From Ponticoccus litoralis (lineage in GTDB: Bacteria; Pseudomonadota; Alphaproteobacteria; Rhodobacterales; Rhodobacteraceae), in NCBI RefSeq assembly GCF_039769985.1, contig NZ_JBDNCH010000004.1, positions 434,001 through 498,000 of the forward strand: a DNA stretch of 64,000 nucleotides. Direction: 5' to 3'. The notes beneath the pieces are model-generated. The model made no database searches. It worked only from the letters and a program-made list of their open reading frames with translations, and was not told the DNA's origin. The translations under genes were made by a program, and so were the position numbers. This document shows positions 29,755 to 39,428 of the stretch, in pieces; position 1 is the first letter of the stretch; each line of letters starts with the position of its first letter.

Positions 29755-30548
29755 GTGAAAGACCTGACCAACCCCGACCTGCCGTTCTACCATGAACAAT
29801 CCGATGAATGCGCGGTGTTCCAGACGGCCCACGAAAACTGCCTGCCCCTTCTGCTGAAGGGGCCGACAGGCTGCGGCAAGACCCGCTTCGTCGAACACAT
29901 GGCCGCGCGGCTGGACCTGCCGCTTCACACCGTCGCCTGTCACGACGACCTGTCGGCGGCGGACCTGATCGAGCCGCTACCTGCTGAAAGGGGGAAACCG
30001 TCTGGGTCGACGGCCCGCTGACACGGGCGGTGCGCGAGGGCGGCATCTGCTATCTCGACGAGGTGGTCGAGGCGCGCAAGGATGTCACCGTCGTCCTGCA
30101 TCCGCTGACCGATGACCGCCGCAGGCTGGTCATCGACCGCACCGGCGAAGAGTTGCAGGCGCCCGGACCCTTCATGCTGGTTGCCAGCTACAACCCCGGC
30201 TACCAGAACGTTCTGAAGAAGCTCAAACCCTCGACACGGCAGCGGTTTGTCTCCATCGGCTTCGACTTCCCGACCCCGGAGGCCGAGACCCCGGTGGTCA
30301 TTCGGGAAAGCGGGCTGGATGAGGGGCGTGCCGCTGCGCTGGTGCGGCTGGCGGGCAAGATCCGGGCGCTGTCGGGCATGGATCTCGAGGAAGGCGTCTC
30401 GACCCGCCTGCTGATCTATGCCGCCACGATGATCGCGGGCGGCATGGCCGTGGAGCGCGTCATCGAGGCCGCCATCATCGAACCGCTCTCGGACGAGCCG
30501 GACGTACAGCAGGCGCTGCGCGATCTGGCCGCCGTGGTCTACGGGTGA
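29755..30548 (+). CDS. norQ: NorQ AAA+ ATPase for NO reductase activation, frame interrupted
   Basis: Corrected length is 263 residues, normal for NorQ/CbbQ. Walker A is LLLKGPTGCGKTRF near residue 35; Walker B is ICYLDEVVEARKD. Two breaks lie 20 bp apart: CGAGCCG (29970-29976), where CGGCCG gives DLIGRYLL, and a G-run at 29990-29994 with one G too many, giving KGETVWVDGPLTRAVREGG. NorQ and NorD insert the non-haem iron of NorB. The start is GTG, 4 bp after norB. Confidence 0.85.
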
Positions 30549-30552
30549 GCCC

Positions 30553-32431
30553 ATGATCCACCTTCTCGACCTGATGGAGCCCGAAGAGACGGTCGGCAAT
30601 CTTTGGCACGATATGGCATCGCGCTGGGGCGCCACGGAGACGGACGCAGAGCGCGCGGTGCGCTTCGATACCATGCGCCCTTCCCTGCTGGCGCTGTTCC
30701 GGGCGCTTGGCGGCGCGGCGGGGGTGGAGATCACCCCGGCCCCGCTGGCCACCTCGGACCACCGCCCCGACCGGCTGCGCCGCATCGGCACCCCGCGCGA
30801 CCGGCTGCACGTGGCGGATTTCGACGGCGACCGCCTGCGCCTGCCGCCGGTGATCGACGCCTTTCCGACGCGCGCGCTGAATCGTGCCTGCTACCTCTGG
30901 CTGACCGCCCTGGCCGCGTTTGTCGCGCTGCCCGGGGCGCAGGCCGACCCGCTGGTCGCCGACCGGGCCGAGATCGCCGCGCTGGCGCGGGCCTCGGACC
31001 GCGCCTATGCCGCCTGCCCCGGTCTGCGTGACGCGCTGGCGCAGTTCTGCACCCACATCCTGCTGCACCGCCACCGCAGGGGTCTGCCGCGTTGCGAGGC
31101 GGGGATCGAGCGGATGCTGCTGGATCAGCTCTGCGGGCAGGCCTCGCAGCGCGAGTGCCTGAGCTGCCCTGCCCCGCGCGGCTACCGGACCTTTGCCCCC
31201 CTGCCGATCTGGCCGCGCCTGCGGAAGCGGATCCGCAGCGATCAGGCGGCAAGCGCAAGCGACGAGGCCACCGCCCCGGCCATGGCCCTGCCGACCCGCA
31301 AGGAAGCCCGCCGCGAGGATCGCGATCAGGCCAACCGCAACGACAGCTTCATCGTGCACCGGTTCGAGTCGATCATGTCCTGGGCCGAAAGCCTGAACAT
31401 CAACCGCATGGTCGATGACGACGATCAGGACAATGCCGCCAAGGCCGCCGAGGATCAGGACCACCTGACCCTGTCGCAAAACGTCAAACGCGCCGCCACG
31501 CGCCTGCGCCTGTCGCTGGACCTGTCGCCGCAGGATGCCGATCACGAACGGCTGGCGGGCCGGTTCACCTATCCCGAATGGAACCGCCGCACCGGCACCT
31601 ACATGCCGGATCACACCCGCGTGCTGGAGGCCGAGGCCACCCCGCGTGCCGACTATGCGCCCGATCCGCGCCTTGTCGCCCGCGTGCGGCGCCAGTTCGC
31701 GCCCCTGCATCCCCGCCGCGTCATCCTGCCCCGGCAGCTGGACGGCGATGACCTGGACCTTGACGCGCTGGTGACCTCGCAGGCCGATATGGCCTGCGGG
31801 CAGCAGGGCAGCGACCGGGTCTGGCAATCCGGCCGCCCGATGGCGCGCGACCTCTCCGTCGCGATCCTGATGGATTGTTCGCGCTCTACGGAGGCGGCCC
31901 TTGGCGAGGCCTCGGTGATCGATACCGCGCGCGAGGCGCTGGCCGCGCTGTCCTGTGGCATCGATACGGCAGGTGACCGGCTGGGCATCTGGGGGTTCTC
32001 GTCGCTGAAACGCGACCGGGTCTTCCTGCACCGGGCCAAGACCTTTGCCGAGCCGATGTCGCAGGCGGTCACCACCCGCATCGGCGGCTTCCGCCCCGGC
32101 CACTACACGCGGCTGGGGGCCGCAATCCGCCATGTCTCGGCGCAGCTGGCCGACGAGGGCGCGACCCGGCGCCTGCTGCTGGTGCTGACCGATGGCAAGC
32201 CCAACGACCTCGACCACTACGAGGGCCCGCACGGGATCGAGGACAGCCGCATGGCCGTGCGCGAGGCCCGTGCCCTTGGGCAAGCCGTGCATGGCGTGAT
32301 CGTCGATCAGGACGGTCAGGACTGGTTCGCGCGCATTTTCGAGCCGTGCCGGGTTCACCCTGCTGCCCGATCCCGGGCGCCTGCCCCGCGCCCTGCCCGA
32401 CATCTACCAGACATTGACCATGGAGAGCTGA
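30553..32431 (+). CDS. norD: NorD von Willebrand A-domain protein, frame interrupted near the end
   Basis: Corrected length is 625 residues, typical of NorD. The C-terminal third is a VWA domain with the MIDAS motif LMDCSRSTEA and TDGKPNDLDHY. The frame breaks at CGAGCCG (32340-32346); reading CGGCCG gives RIFGRAGFTLLPDPGRLPRAL and stop 32431. It works with NorQ in activating the NO reductase. It ends 1 bp before the next small gene. Confidence 0.87.
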
Positions 32432-32432
32432 C

Positions 32433-32603
32433 ATGAAACGCCTGTGCGCCCTTGCCGCCCTGATCCCTGCCCCGGCCCTTGCCGCCTTCGAGCGACCCAT
32501 CCCGCAACCGCAAACCCACGTCGCCGAATTCTGGTTCTTCGTCGGCTCCGTCGCCTTGATTGCGGCGCTGGTCGCCGTGCAGGTTCTGGTGAGCCGCCGA
32601 TGA
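32433..32603 (+). CDS. Small single-helix membrane protein of the nor cluster
   Basis: A 56-residue protein: signal-like start (MKRLCALAALIPAPALAAF), then a polar linker and one strong helix (FWFFVGSVALIAALVAVQVLV) ending in SRR. It follows norD by 1 bp and overlaps the next gene by 4 bp, so it is part of the operon. Small membrane proteins of this type, such as NorF, occur in nor clusters, but I cannot assign it to one. Confidence 0.65.
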   Translation: MKRLCALAALIPAPALAAFERPIPQPQTHVAEFWFFVGSVALIAALVAVQVLVSRR

Positions 32604-32818
32604 GACCCTCGCGGAAACTGCTGGCGGGGCTCTATCCCTTCGGCGCGGGCGCGATGGGGGTGAACCTTTACTTTGCCTCGCTGATCGGGTCCTGGCTGGG
32701 CTGGCCTGTGCTGACGCCCTGGCAGTCTGCCGCCGGCGGGCTGGTGATCGGCGTCCCGGCGACCTATGCCTTCGCCTGCCACATCGCGCGATTGATGAAG
32801 GAGGCCGACGAGGCATGA
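32600..32818 (+). CDS. Small two-helix membrane protein of the nor cluster
   Basis: A 72-residue protein with two hydrophobic spans, about 8-28 (AGLYPFGAGAMGVNLYFASL) and 40-62 (AAGGLVIGVPATYAFACHIA), ending in a charged tail. It overlaps both neighbours by 4 bp. Its position before nnrU resembles nnrT of Rhodobacter sphaeroides, which is cotranscribed with nnrU; I make that link by position only. Confidence 0.6.
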   Translation: MRPSRKLLAGLYPFGAGAMGVNLYFASLIGSWLGWPVLTPWQSAAGGLVIGVPATYAFACHIARLMKEADEA

Positions 32819-33495
32819 CCGGATGGACCGAATACGCGGCTGCGCTGGCGCTCTTCGCAGCCAGCCATTTCATCCCCCGCCTCGGCGGCCTGCGCGACAG
32901 GCTGATCGGGGCGGTCGGGCGGCCCGTGTATTTCTCTGTCTATGGTATCCTGTCCCTTGGGCTGCTGGTCTGGCTGATCTCTGCCGCCGGGCGCGCACCC
33001 CATGTCGAGCTTTGGCCGCAGCTGCCATGGACGCGATGGGTGCCGAACCTCGCGATGCCTGTCGCGGTTCTGCTGATCACCTGCGGGGCCGGGATGGCGC
33101 AGCCCTTCACGCTGGGCGGGCGCAAGGGCGCATTCGATCCGGCAAACCCCGGTTTCGCCGCCGTTTCGCGCCATCCCCTGTTCCTTGCCCCGGCGGTGTG
33201 GGCCGGGGCGCATCTGCTGCCGAATGGCGATCTTGCACATGTCATCCTGTTCGGCAGCTTCACCGCCATGGCGCTGCTGGCCATCCCGGCCTTCGATGCA
33301 AAGGCACGGCGGATCGCAGGCCCCGGCGTCCTCGCGCAAACCCCGCTGTTTTCGCTCAGGCCGCTGGCCGACCGGGATTGGCGGGCCGCCAACCTGCGCC
33401 CACTGCTTGTCCGCGGCGCCATCGGCCTGATGCTCTGGCAGGGCAGCCTGCATCTGCATCGCCTTGTGATCGGCGTCTCACCCTTTCCGGCCTGA
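32815..33495 (+). CDS. nnrU: NnrU-family membrane protein
   Basis: A 226-residue, six-helix protein of the NnrU family, related to isoprenylcysteine methyltransferase-like membrane proteins. The start LALFAASHFIPRLGGLRDRLIG and the segment RHPLFLAPAVWAGAHLL with conserved histidine are visible. In Rhodobacter it is needed for growth with nitrite or NO, and its molecular role is unknown. It ends the norCBQD-small-small-nnrU operon. Confidence 0.82.
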   Translation: MTGWTEYAAALALFAASHFIPRLGGLRDRLIGAVGRPVYFSVYGILSLGLLVWLISAAGRAPHVELWPQLPWTRWVPNLAMPVAVLLITCGAGMAQPFTLGGRKGAFDPANPGFAAVSRHPLFLAPAVWAGAHLLPNGDLAHVILFGSFTAMALLAIPAFDAKARRIAGPGVLAQTPLFSLRPLADRDWRAANLRPLLVRGAIGLMLWQGSLHLHRLVIGVSPFPA

Positions 33496-33546
33496 CGGTT
33501 GATCCTGCGCAAAGTCGCCATCGGCGAAAAGGCGCATATCGCAGGC

Positions 33547-34904
33547 ATGAAACACATCGACCGCCTCAGACTCCTTGGCCTGTTCGACCAACGGGTGCCC
33601 CGCTACACGTCTTATCCCACCGCGCCGGTCTTTTCGCCGAATGTGGGCGCCGCCGAGCAAACCCGCGCGCTGGCCGCGCTGGACCCTGACCAGCCGGTCT
33701 CGGTCTATCTGCATATCCCCTTCTGCGAACGCCTGTGCTGGTTCTGCGCCTGCCGGACCCGTGGCACACAGACCCTGTCGCCGGTGGAAAGCTACCTTGG
33801 CACGCTGGAGCAGGAGCTGGCGCTGCTGAAGCAGATCCTGCCCAAGGGGCTGCGCATGGGGCGGATGCACTGGGGCGGCGGCACCCCGACGATCCTGCCG
33901 CCCGAGATGATCCACCGTCTGGCGCAGGCGGTGCGCGCGGTGATCCCGCCAACCGAGACCTGCGAATTCTCGGTCGAGATCGACCCGACCATGGTCGACC
34001 GCGCCAAGATCGCAGCGCTGGCCGCCGAGGGCATGAACCGCGCCAGCATCGGTATTCAGGACTTCGACCCCTTGGTCCAGGCCGCCATCGGGCGCCTGCA
34101 ACCCTTCGACATCACGCGGGCCTGCGTCGACGACCTGCGCGCGGCGGGCATCCGGTCGCTGAACGCCGACCTCGTCTATGGCCTGCCGCACCAGACGGTA
34201 CCGTGCGACTGGAGGATACCCTGTCCAAGGTGCTGGAGCTTGACCCCGACCGCGTCGCGCTGTTCGGCTATGCCCATGTGCCCTGGGTGTCCAAGCGGCA
34301 AAAACTGATCCCCGAAGACGCCCTGCCCGCCGAAGAGGCCCGGCACGCGCTGGCGAACCTTGCCGCGACACGGTTCACAGAGGCGGGATTGACGGCCATC
34401 GGGATCGACCATTTCGCCCGGCCCGGCGACGGGCTGGCCCGCGCCGCGGCCACCGGACACCTGCGGCGCAACTTTCAGGGCTATGTCGACGATACCTGCC
34501 CCACCCTGATCGGGCTGGGGGCCTCGTCGATCTCGCGCCTGCCGGACGGCTACGTCCAGAATGCGCCCGCCACCGCCGCCTATGTCCAGCGGATCGAGGC
34601 CGGGCAGCTGGCCGGGGCGCGGGGGCACATGATGACCCGCGACGACCTGCTGCGCGCCCGCGCGATTGAAATGCTGATGTGCGCCTTCCGGCTTGATCGC
34701 GCCGCGCTGCGCGATGCCTTTGGCGCGCAGGCGGCGACGCTCGATGCGCAGATCGCACTGGTGGCGGAGCGCTTTGGCGATCTTGTCACGGTGACCGACG
34801 AGGCCCTGACCATCGCGCCCGAGGGCCGCGCGCTGACGCGGATCATCGCCAGCGCCTTCGACGCGCATGTGCCCGAGGGCATCCGGTACAGCCAGGCATC
34901 CTAG
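33547..34904 (+). CDS. hemN: Oxygen-independent coproporphyrinogen III dehydrogenase HemN, frame interrupted
   Basis: Corrected length is 451 residues. The start MKHIDRLRLLGLFDQRVPRYTSYPTAP is the family N-terminus, which favours ATG 33547 over 33499. The radical-SAM cluster motif is CERLCWFCAC (C-x3-C-x2-C), followed by the GGGTPTIL segment. The frame breaks at GGTACC (34197-34202); reading GGCC joins YGLPHQTA to VRLEDTLSKVLELDP. It makes haem without oxygen, fitting denitrifying growth. Its TAG stop shares CTAG with the convergent nirV stop. Confidence 0.87.
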
Positions 34905-35711
34905 GCGGTTGGTGCGGGCGGTCGCTCTGCCCGCACCAACCGAAATCCCAGGTGATCCGGCGGCAGCCCCACGGCACAGCCGCCGACACTGGCATCGCGG
35001 ACAAAGTCGATCACCGCCGCCCGATGCACGCCCCCCGTGATCCGCACGCTGCAATAGGGGTCGGTTTCGGCCACGGTGCCGTCCGGCGCAAGCTGGCCGT
35101 TCTGCATGCAGCCGTCTGTCCACTCCCAGACATTGCCCGCCACATCCGCCAGCCCCTTGGAGTTCAGCCCGAACGCGCCCGCAGGGTAAAGGCCTGGGTC
35201 CGCTTTGGTTCGCAGGGAGATCCCCTTGGCATAGCTGGCCAGCATCTGCGCGCCGGGGTCCGCCGCCTCATACTCGGCGCCACTGTCGCCATAGCGCTCG
35301 GCGGCGGCCAATTGCCACTCGGCCTCGGTCGGAAGCCGCCAGTGGCTCTTCGGTCCGGTCGGCGTACCAGGCGGCAAAGGCGCTGGCGTCGTTCCAGTTC
35401 ACGCCGGTCTGCGGGGCCTCCGGCGGGACCGCGCGGGCCGGTTCGCAGGCCCCGTCGGCCACGCAGGCCACGTATTGTCCGCCCGTCACCTGAAACTTCA
35501 TGATCTCGAAGCCGGGCACGGTCAGTGACGAGCGCCGTGGATTGCGCGCCTTGCCGTTCTGCGAAAAGCTCCCGAAGGGGCGGAAGGCAATCTGCCCGGC
35601 AGCGACGCGCACCATGTCGGGCTGGTCGAATGGCGGCGCGGCAAGCCGCGGTTCCGGTAGGGTCATCGCGCCGGCCACCGCCAGCACCGGCAAGAGCAAA
35701 AGGGTCTTCAT
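34901..35711 (-). CDS. nirV: NirV, formylglycine-generating-enzyme-like protein, frame interrupted
   Basis: Corrected length is 269 residues with a signal peptide (MKTLLLLPVLAVAGAM). The FGE/sulfatase-modifying fold is shown by the FQVTGGQYVACV start, RLPTEAEWQLAAAERYG, and GLADVAGNVWEWTDG. The frame breaks at plus-strand CCAGTG (35339-35344), minus CACTGG; reading CATGG gives DRTEEPWRLPTEAEW. It follows nirK, as nirV does in Rhodobacter. Its function in nitrite reduction is not settled. Confidence 0.85.
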
Positions 35712-35783
35712 CGCACTCTCCTCGAAAAGGCAAAGGGCGCCCGCATGCTGCGACCGCCCCTGCCCTTTCTTCCCGTGTCATTG

Positions 35784-36905
35784 TCAGAAGGCGGCCAGAT
35801 CGACCGGTGCAAGGACCTGTTCCATGAGGTCGTTGTCCCAGTCGCCTTCGACCTTCACATGTGCCGTCGCCCCAAGGTTCACCGCCTCGATGAGGTTGTG
35901 GTTCACGTAGGCATAGACCCCCGGTTGCAGGAAGGTGTAGAGCGCCGCCCCTGCCGAGCCGCCACGGATGAACCATGTTTCCAGGTCGCGGTCGGGCAGG
36001 TTGTTGAACTTGCCGTGCTCCCACACCAGGTCGCCATGCCCGCCGATCAGGTGCGGGCGCGTATCGCGATTGGCCTGGCTGTGTACGAACAGCACCCGTT
36101 CTCCGACCCCGGCGGTCATCGCCTTGTCACCGGTCAGCGCACCGACACTGCCGTTGAACACCACATGTGTCGGGATCAGCCGGTTCATGACTTCGAGCGT
36201 GTCGGGATAGCTTTCGCCCGGGTCGGCGTAGCGCTTGTAATTGCCGTCTTCGTCCTTCGGAATGTAGTATTCGTTCTCGCCGATGTAATAGACGCGATCA
36301 TAGCGGACCGGCTTGCCTTCGTGGTCCTTCAACCCCTCGCGCGGCAGAACCATGATCGTGCCCGCCATGCCCGCGGCCACGTGCCAGGGGATCATCGGGC
36401 CGCCCGGGGCGCAGTGATAGACAAATGTGCCCGGGCGGGTCGCCTTGAACCGCAGGATCGTCTTTTCGCCGGGGTTCACATGGGTCAGCGCACCGCCGCC
36501 CAAGGCCCCTGTCGCGGCGTGGAAATCGATGTTGTGCTGCAGCAGGTTGTCTGCGGGGTTGATCAGGGTCAGCTCGACATAGTCGCCCTCGTGCACCACC
36601 ATCATCGGCCCGGGGATCGACCCGTCGAAGGTCATGCCCTGCAGATAGGCGCCGTCATCGACCTCGATTTCCTTTTCGACGATCGTCATCTCGAATTCGA
36701 CGATGCGCGGCGCGCCGGGCGCGACCTGTTCATGGTCATGCACGAAGGGCGGCGCGACGAGGTCGCGCTTGATGCGGGTGAGGCTCGACAGGTCCGCCGG
36801 AACCGCGAGTGGCGTGGCCGCCGTCTCGGCATGGGCGGTCCCGGCCAGGATCGGAAGCGACGCAACTCCGGCTGCACCCACCAGTGCGGCTCTTCTCGTA
36901 AGCAT
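35784..36905 (-). CDS. nirK: Copper-containing nitrite reductase NirK
   Basis: A 373-residue periplasmic enzyme reducing nitrite to NO. ATG 36905 starts a Tat-like signal (MLTRRAALVGAAGVASL). Two cupredoxin domains carry the copper ligands: HNIDFHAATG (type 1 and type 2 histidines), YHCAPGGPMIPWHVAAGM (type 1 Cys, His, Met and type 2 His), and RPHLIGGHGDLVW and NHNLIEAV for the second domain. Electrons come from the pseudoazurin at 26383. nirV follows by about 70 bp. The frame is intact. Confidence 0.93.
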   Translation of the reverse strand: MLTRRAALVGAAGVASLPILAGTAHAETAATPLAVPADLSSLTRIKRDLVAPPFVHDHEQVAPGAPRIVEFEMTIVEKEIEVDDGAYLQGMTFDGSIPGPMMVVHEGDYVELTLINPADNLLQHNIDFHAATGALGGGALTHVNPGEKTILRFKATRPGTFVYHCAPGGPMIPWHVAAGMAGTIMVLPREGLKDHEGKPVRYDRVYYIGENEYYIPKDEDGNYKRYADPGESYPDTLEVMNRLIPTHVVFNGSVGALTGDKAMTAGVGERVLFVHSQANRDTRPHLIGGHGDLVWEHGKFNNLPDRDLETWFIRGGSAGAALYTFLQPGVYAYVNHNLIEAVNLGATAHVKVEGDWDNDLMEQVLAPVDLAAF

Positions 36906-36971
36906 GTTCTCATTCCTTCTCGGTATGTCTGCGCGTCGCGCAAAGGTTACCCGGAAGCCCGGTACGGAACG

Positions 36972-36985
36972 TTGCTGAACTGCAA
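36972..36985 (-). promoter_or_regulatory. NnrR/FNR-type box upstream of nirK
   Basis: TTGCTGAACTGCAA is a TTG-N8-CAA site with a palindromic outline (TTGC...GCAA), about 75 bp before the nirK start. Its distance from the start codon is close to that of the box before norC, suggesting joint activation by the NnrR at 26913. Confidence 0.65.
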
Positions 36986-37525
36986 ACTTCGGCCAACTTG
37001 TCGTGTATTTGGCGCGTCTCAGCAGCGACCTGCCGGCTTGGTGCCGGACAAAACGCAACGCCCATGGGATGCGCGGGCGCAACAGCCCGGGGCGTCAGGG
37101 GTGTCAGACGCGCAGGAGGTGGACCCCGTCCCGGCGAAGCCGGTCATCGGGCAGGACAAGGGCAGCCGTCGACACCGCATCCGGCACGGCGGCGCTGTCG
37201 TGCCGGGCAGCAGGCCCGGACGCCGGGATTGCGGCCCGCGAAGGAGCGGCCCCCATCAAGAGCCGCGCTGCCGGTCGTGACCAGACCAATCGGTCGATGC
37301 AGTCATTGCGGCGGTACGGTCTGCCGGCCAATCCTGCGCCCTTCCCGTCGAGCCCCGCATGATCGGACCAATGCTTGCCGCGCCCGGCCTCGGGCCATAC
37401 CGGCCAACGCCTGCAGACGTCTTTCGCCTTCCGTCCGGCTGCCCCCGGGGCGAGATCGTCCAAGGCCCGGACGGAAGCGCCGTTCTTGCAGGCCGGCGCA
37501 GCCGAAGCCGCACGCAGGCCTCCCC
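36986..37525. other. 540-bp gap between nirK promoter and a TRAP operon end
   Basis: Frames stay open here because of high GC, but they are shadows without recognisable protein features. No tRNA, repeat or insertion element is visible. It separates the denitrification island from the TRAP/aldolase operon, so a junction between modules could lie here. Confidence 0.4.
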
Positions 37526-38821
37526 CTACCCGGCGTAGCCAAAGACCCCGGGCAGCCACAGGACGATCCCCGGAAACAGGATCATCAGCACAAGCGCCAC
37601 GATGAGAGCGAACAGGAACAGCCAGATCTCCCGGATGATCTCTGCCAGCGGAATCCGCGTCACCGCGTTGATGACGAACAGCAGCACCCCGTAGGGCGGC
37701 GTGATCAGCCCCACCATGCAGTTCACCACGGCAACGACGCCGAAATGCACAAGGTCGATGCCAAGTTCGCGGCAGGTCGGCAGGAACAGCGGGATGATCA
37801 CCAGGATGATCGTGGTCGCATCGAGCACGCAGCCAAGCAGCAGCAGCAGGATGTTGACCCCGATCAGGAAGACCAGCGGATGCACGTCCAGGCCGACGAG
37901 TTTCTGGGCCAGCAGGGTCGGGATGTTCTCGGAAGCCACCACGTAGTTCAGGATCAGCGCCCCGCCGATCACCGTGCCCACGGCTGCCGAGGATCGCGCG
38001 CTCTCGACGAGGATGCCGCTCAGCGCCCGCAGGCTCAGGGCCCGGTAGAAGGCCGCGGCCAGCACAAGCGCGTAGAAGGCGGCAATGGCGGCAGCCTCGG
38101 TCGGCGTGGTGACACCGCCGTAGATGCCATAAAGCAGGATCGCCGGCATCAGAAGCGCGGGAAAGGCCGTCATGGCCCGCTTGGGAAGTTCGGCCAGCGG
38201 GACCGGTTCTTCCAGGGTGAAGCCGCGCCGATGCGAGATCACGGTGTTCATCGCCATCAGCACCACCCCCATGAACACCCCGGGCACGATGCCGCCGAGG
38301 AACAGGTAGCCGATCGAGGTGTTCGAGACGAGGGCGTAGAGCACCATCGGGATCGAGGGCGGGATGATCGGGCCGATGGTAGCAGAGGCCGCGGTGATGG
38401 CCGCGGCATAGCCCCGGGTGTAGTGGCCCGACTTGGTCATCATCTCGATGATGATCTTGCCGATCCCCGCCGCATCGGCCACCGCCGACCCCGACATTCC
38501 CGAGAAAATAAGCGAGGCAACCACGTTGACATGCCCCAGGCCGCCGCGGAACCGGCCCACCATGGCGACGCAGAAGCCCAGCAGCCGGTCGCTGATCGTG
38601 CCCGCGTTCATGATGTTCGCGGCCACGATGAAAAGCGGCACCGCGAGCAGGATGAAGCTGTTGTAAAGCCCGTCCATCAGCACCTTGCCCGCAAGCCCGA
38701 TGTCCTGCCCGATGGCCGCCATGTAGACGATCGCGCCAAGCAGGATCGCCGTGGCGATGGGCCGCCCGATCCCGGCGATCACGAAGATCGTGCCGAGGCA
38801 AAGAAGGAAGGCGCCGCTCAT
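37526..38821 (-). CDS. TRAP transporter large permease (DctM)
   Basis: A 431-residue, about twelve-helix DctM protein. The start LLCLGTIFVIAGIGRPIATAIL and the signature region FSGMSGSAVADAAGIGKI followed by TIGPIIPPSIPMVLYALV identify the family. It drives substrate import with a sodium or proton gradient, together with the DctQ and DctP encoded upstream. The frame is intact. It is the last gene of the operon aldolase-gntR-dctP-dctQ-dctM. Confidence 0.87.
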   Translation of the reverse strand: MSGAFLLCLGTIFVIAGIGRPIATAILLGAIVYMAAIGQDIGLAGKVLMDGLYNSFILLAVPLFIVAANIMNAGTISDRLLGFCVAMVGRFRGGLGHVNVVASLIFSGMSGSAVADAAGIGKIIIEMMTKSGHYTRGYAAAITAASATIGPIIPPSIPMVLYALVSNTSIGYLFLGGIVPGVFMGVVLMAMNTVISHRRGFTLEEPVPLAELPKRAMTAFPALLMPAILLYGIYGGVTTPTEAAAIAAFYALVLAAAFYRALSLRALSGILVESARSSAAVGTVIGGALILNYVVASENIPTLLAQKLVGLDVHPLVFLIGVNILLLLLGCVLDATTIILVIIPLFLPTCRELGIDLVHFGVVAVVNCMVGLITPPYGVLLFVINAVTRIPLAEIIREIWLFLFALIVALVLMILFPGIVLWLPGVFGYAG

Positions 38822-38842
38822 GCTTCGGGCCCCGCCATGCCG

Positions 38843-39379
38843 TCACCGGGCGCGGGAACCTCGGCCGCGGATCGCGCGCCAGACCTCCCATGCAGAGCGC
38901 AGCGTGACCACCACGAGAAATAGCATGTAGACAGAGTAGATATCGCGCATCCGGATCCAGTCGCCGAACAGTCCTGAAAGCGTGGCGGTCTTCTTCAGGC
39001 GCAGGATGTAGAACTTGTCCCAGGTCGGCAGTATCGAGGCCGCAAGGCCGATGGCGATGGCCAGCCCGCCGAGGATGATGAACCAGCGGCGGAGTCCCGG
39101 GCGCACATGGCCCGAGATCATGTCAAAGGTCACGTGATCCTCATCGCGGACCACGAAGGCGCAGCCGACGAAGATGATCCAGATCCAGAGCAGAAGGCAG
39201 AATTCCAGCGTCCAGCCGTAGCGGCTGGGATCGAGAAGCGGCACCGCCTCGGCAATCCACGACAGCCGCGCCGTGTAGCGGATGGTGATTTGCAGGATGA
39301 AGGTCAGGAACATGCAGGCCATGAGGGCACCGACGAAAATTTCGGCGCCGCGCCTGATGAGGTGAACGGTGTGCATCAT
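38843..39379 (-). CDS. TRAP transporter small permease (DctQ)
   Basis: A 178-residue protein with four membrane helices, near residues 12-32, 60-85, 103-125 and 150-170. The FLTFILQITIRYTARLS region and the CAFVVRDEDHVTFDMI segment are typical DctQ features. The raw reading frame is fused to dctP because of the break near the dctP end. ATG 39379, the first of a tandem ATGATG, fits the family start. Confidence 0.8.
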   Translation of the reverse strand: MMHTVHLIRRGAEIFVGALMACMFLTFILQITIRYTARLSWIAEAVPLLDPSRYGWTLEFCLLLWIWIIFVGCAFVVRDEDHVTFDMISGHVRPGLRRWFIILGGLAIAIGLAASILPTWDKFYILRLKKTATLSGLFGDWIRMRDIYSVYMLFLVVVTLRSAWEVWRAIRGRGSRAR

Positions 39380-39397
39380 CGCTGGGATCCCGGGTGG

Positions 39398-39421
39398 CCG
39401 GGCGGCCCGTGGGCCGCCCGG
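39398..39421 (-). repeat. Intercistronic hairpin between dctP and dctQ
   Basis: Perfect 11-bp arms CCGGGCGGCCC (39398-39408) and GGGCCGCCCGG (39411-39421) around GT, directly after the dctP stop at 39429. No T-tract follows. It probably stabilises the dctP message or limits read-through. Confidence 0.65.
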
Positions 39422-39428
39422 CAGTCGA

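Noticed and set aside
36998..38923. Long plus-strand frame of 641 codons opposite DctM
   Set aside because: It is rich in Arg, His, Gln and Asp with no hydrophobic core, the usual antisense shadow of a GC-rich membrane-protein gene.
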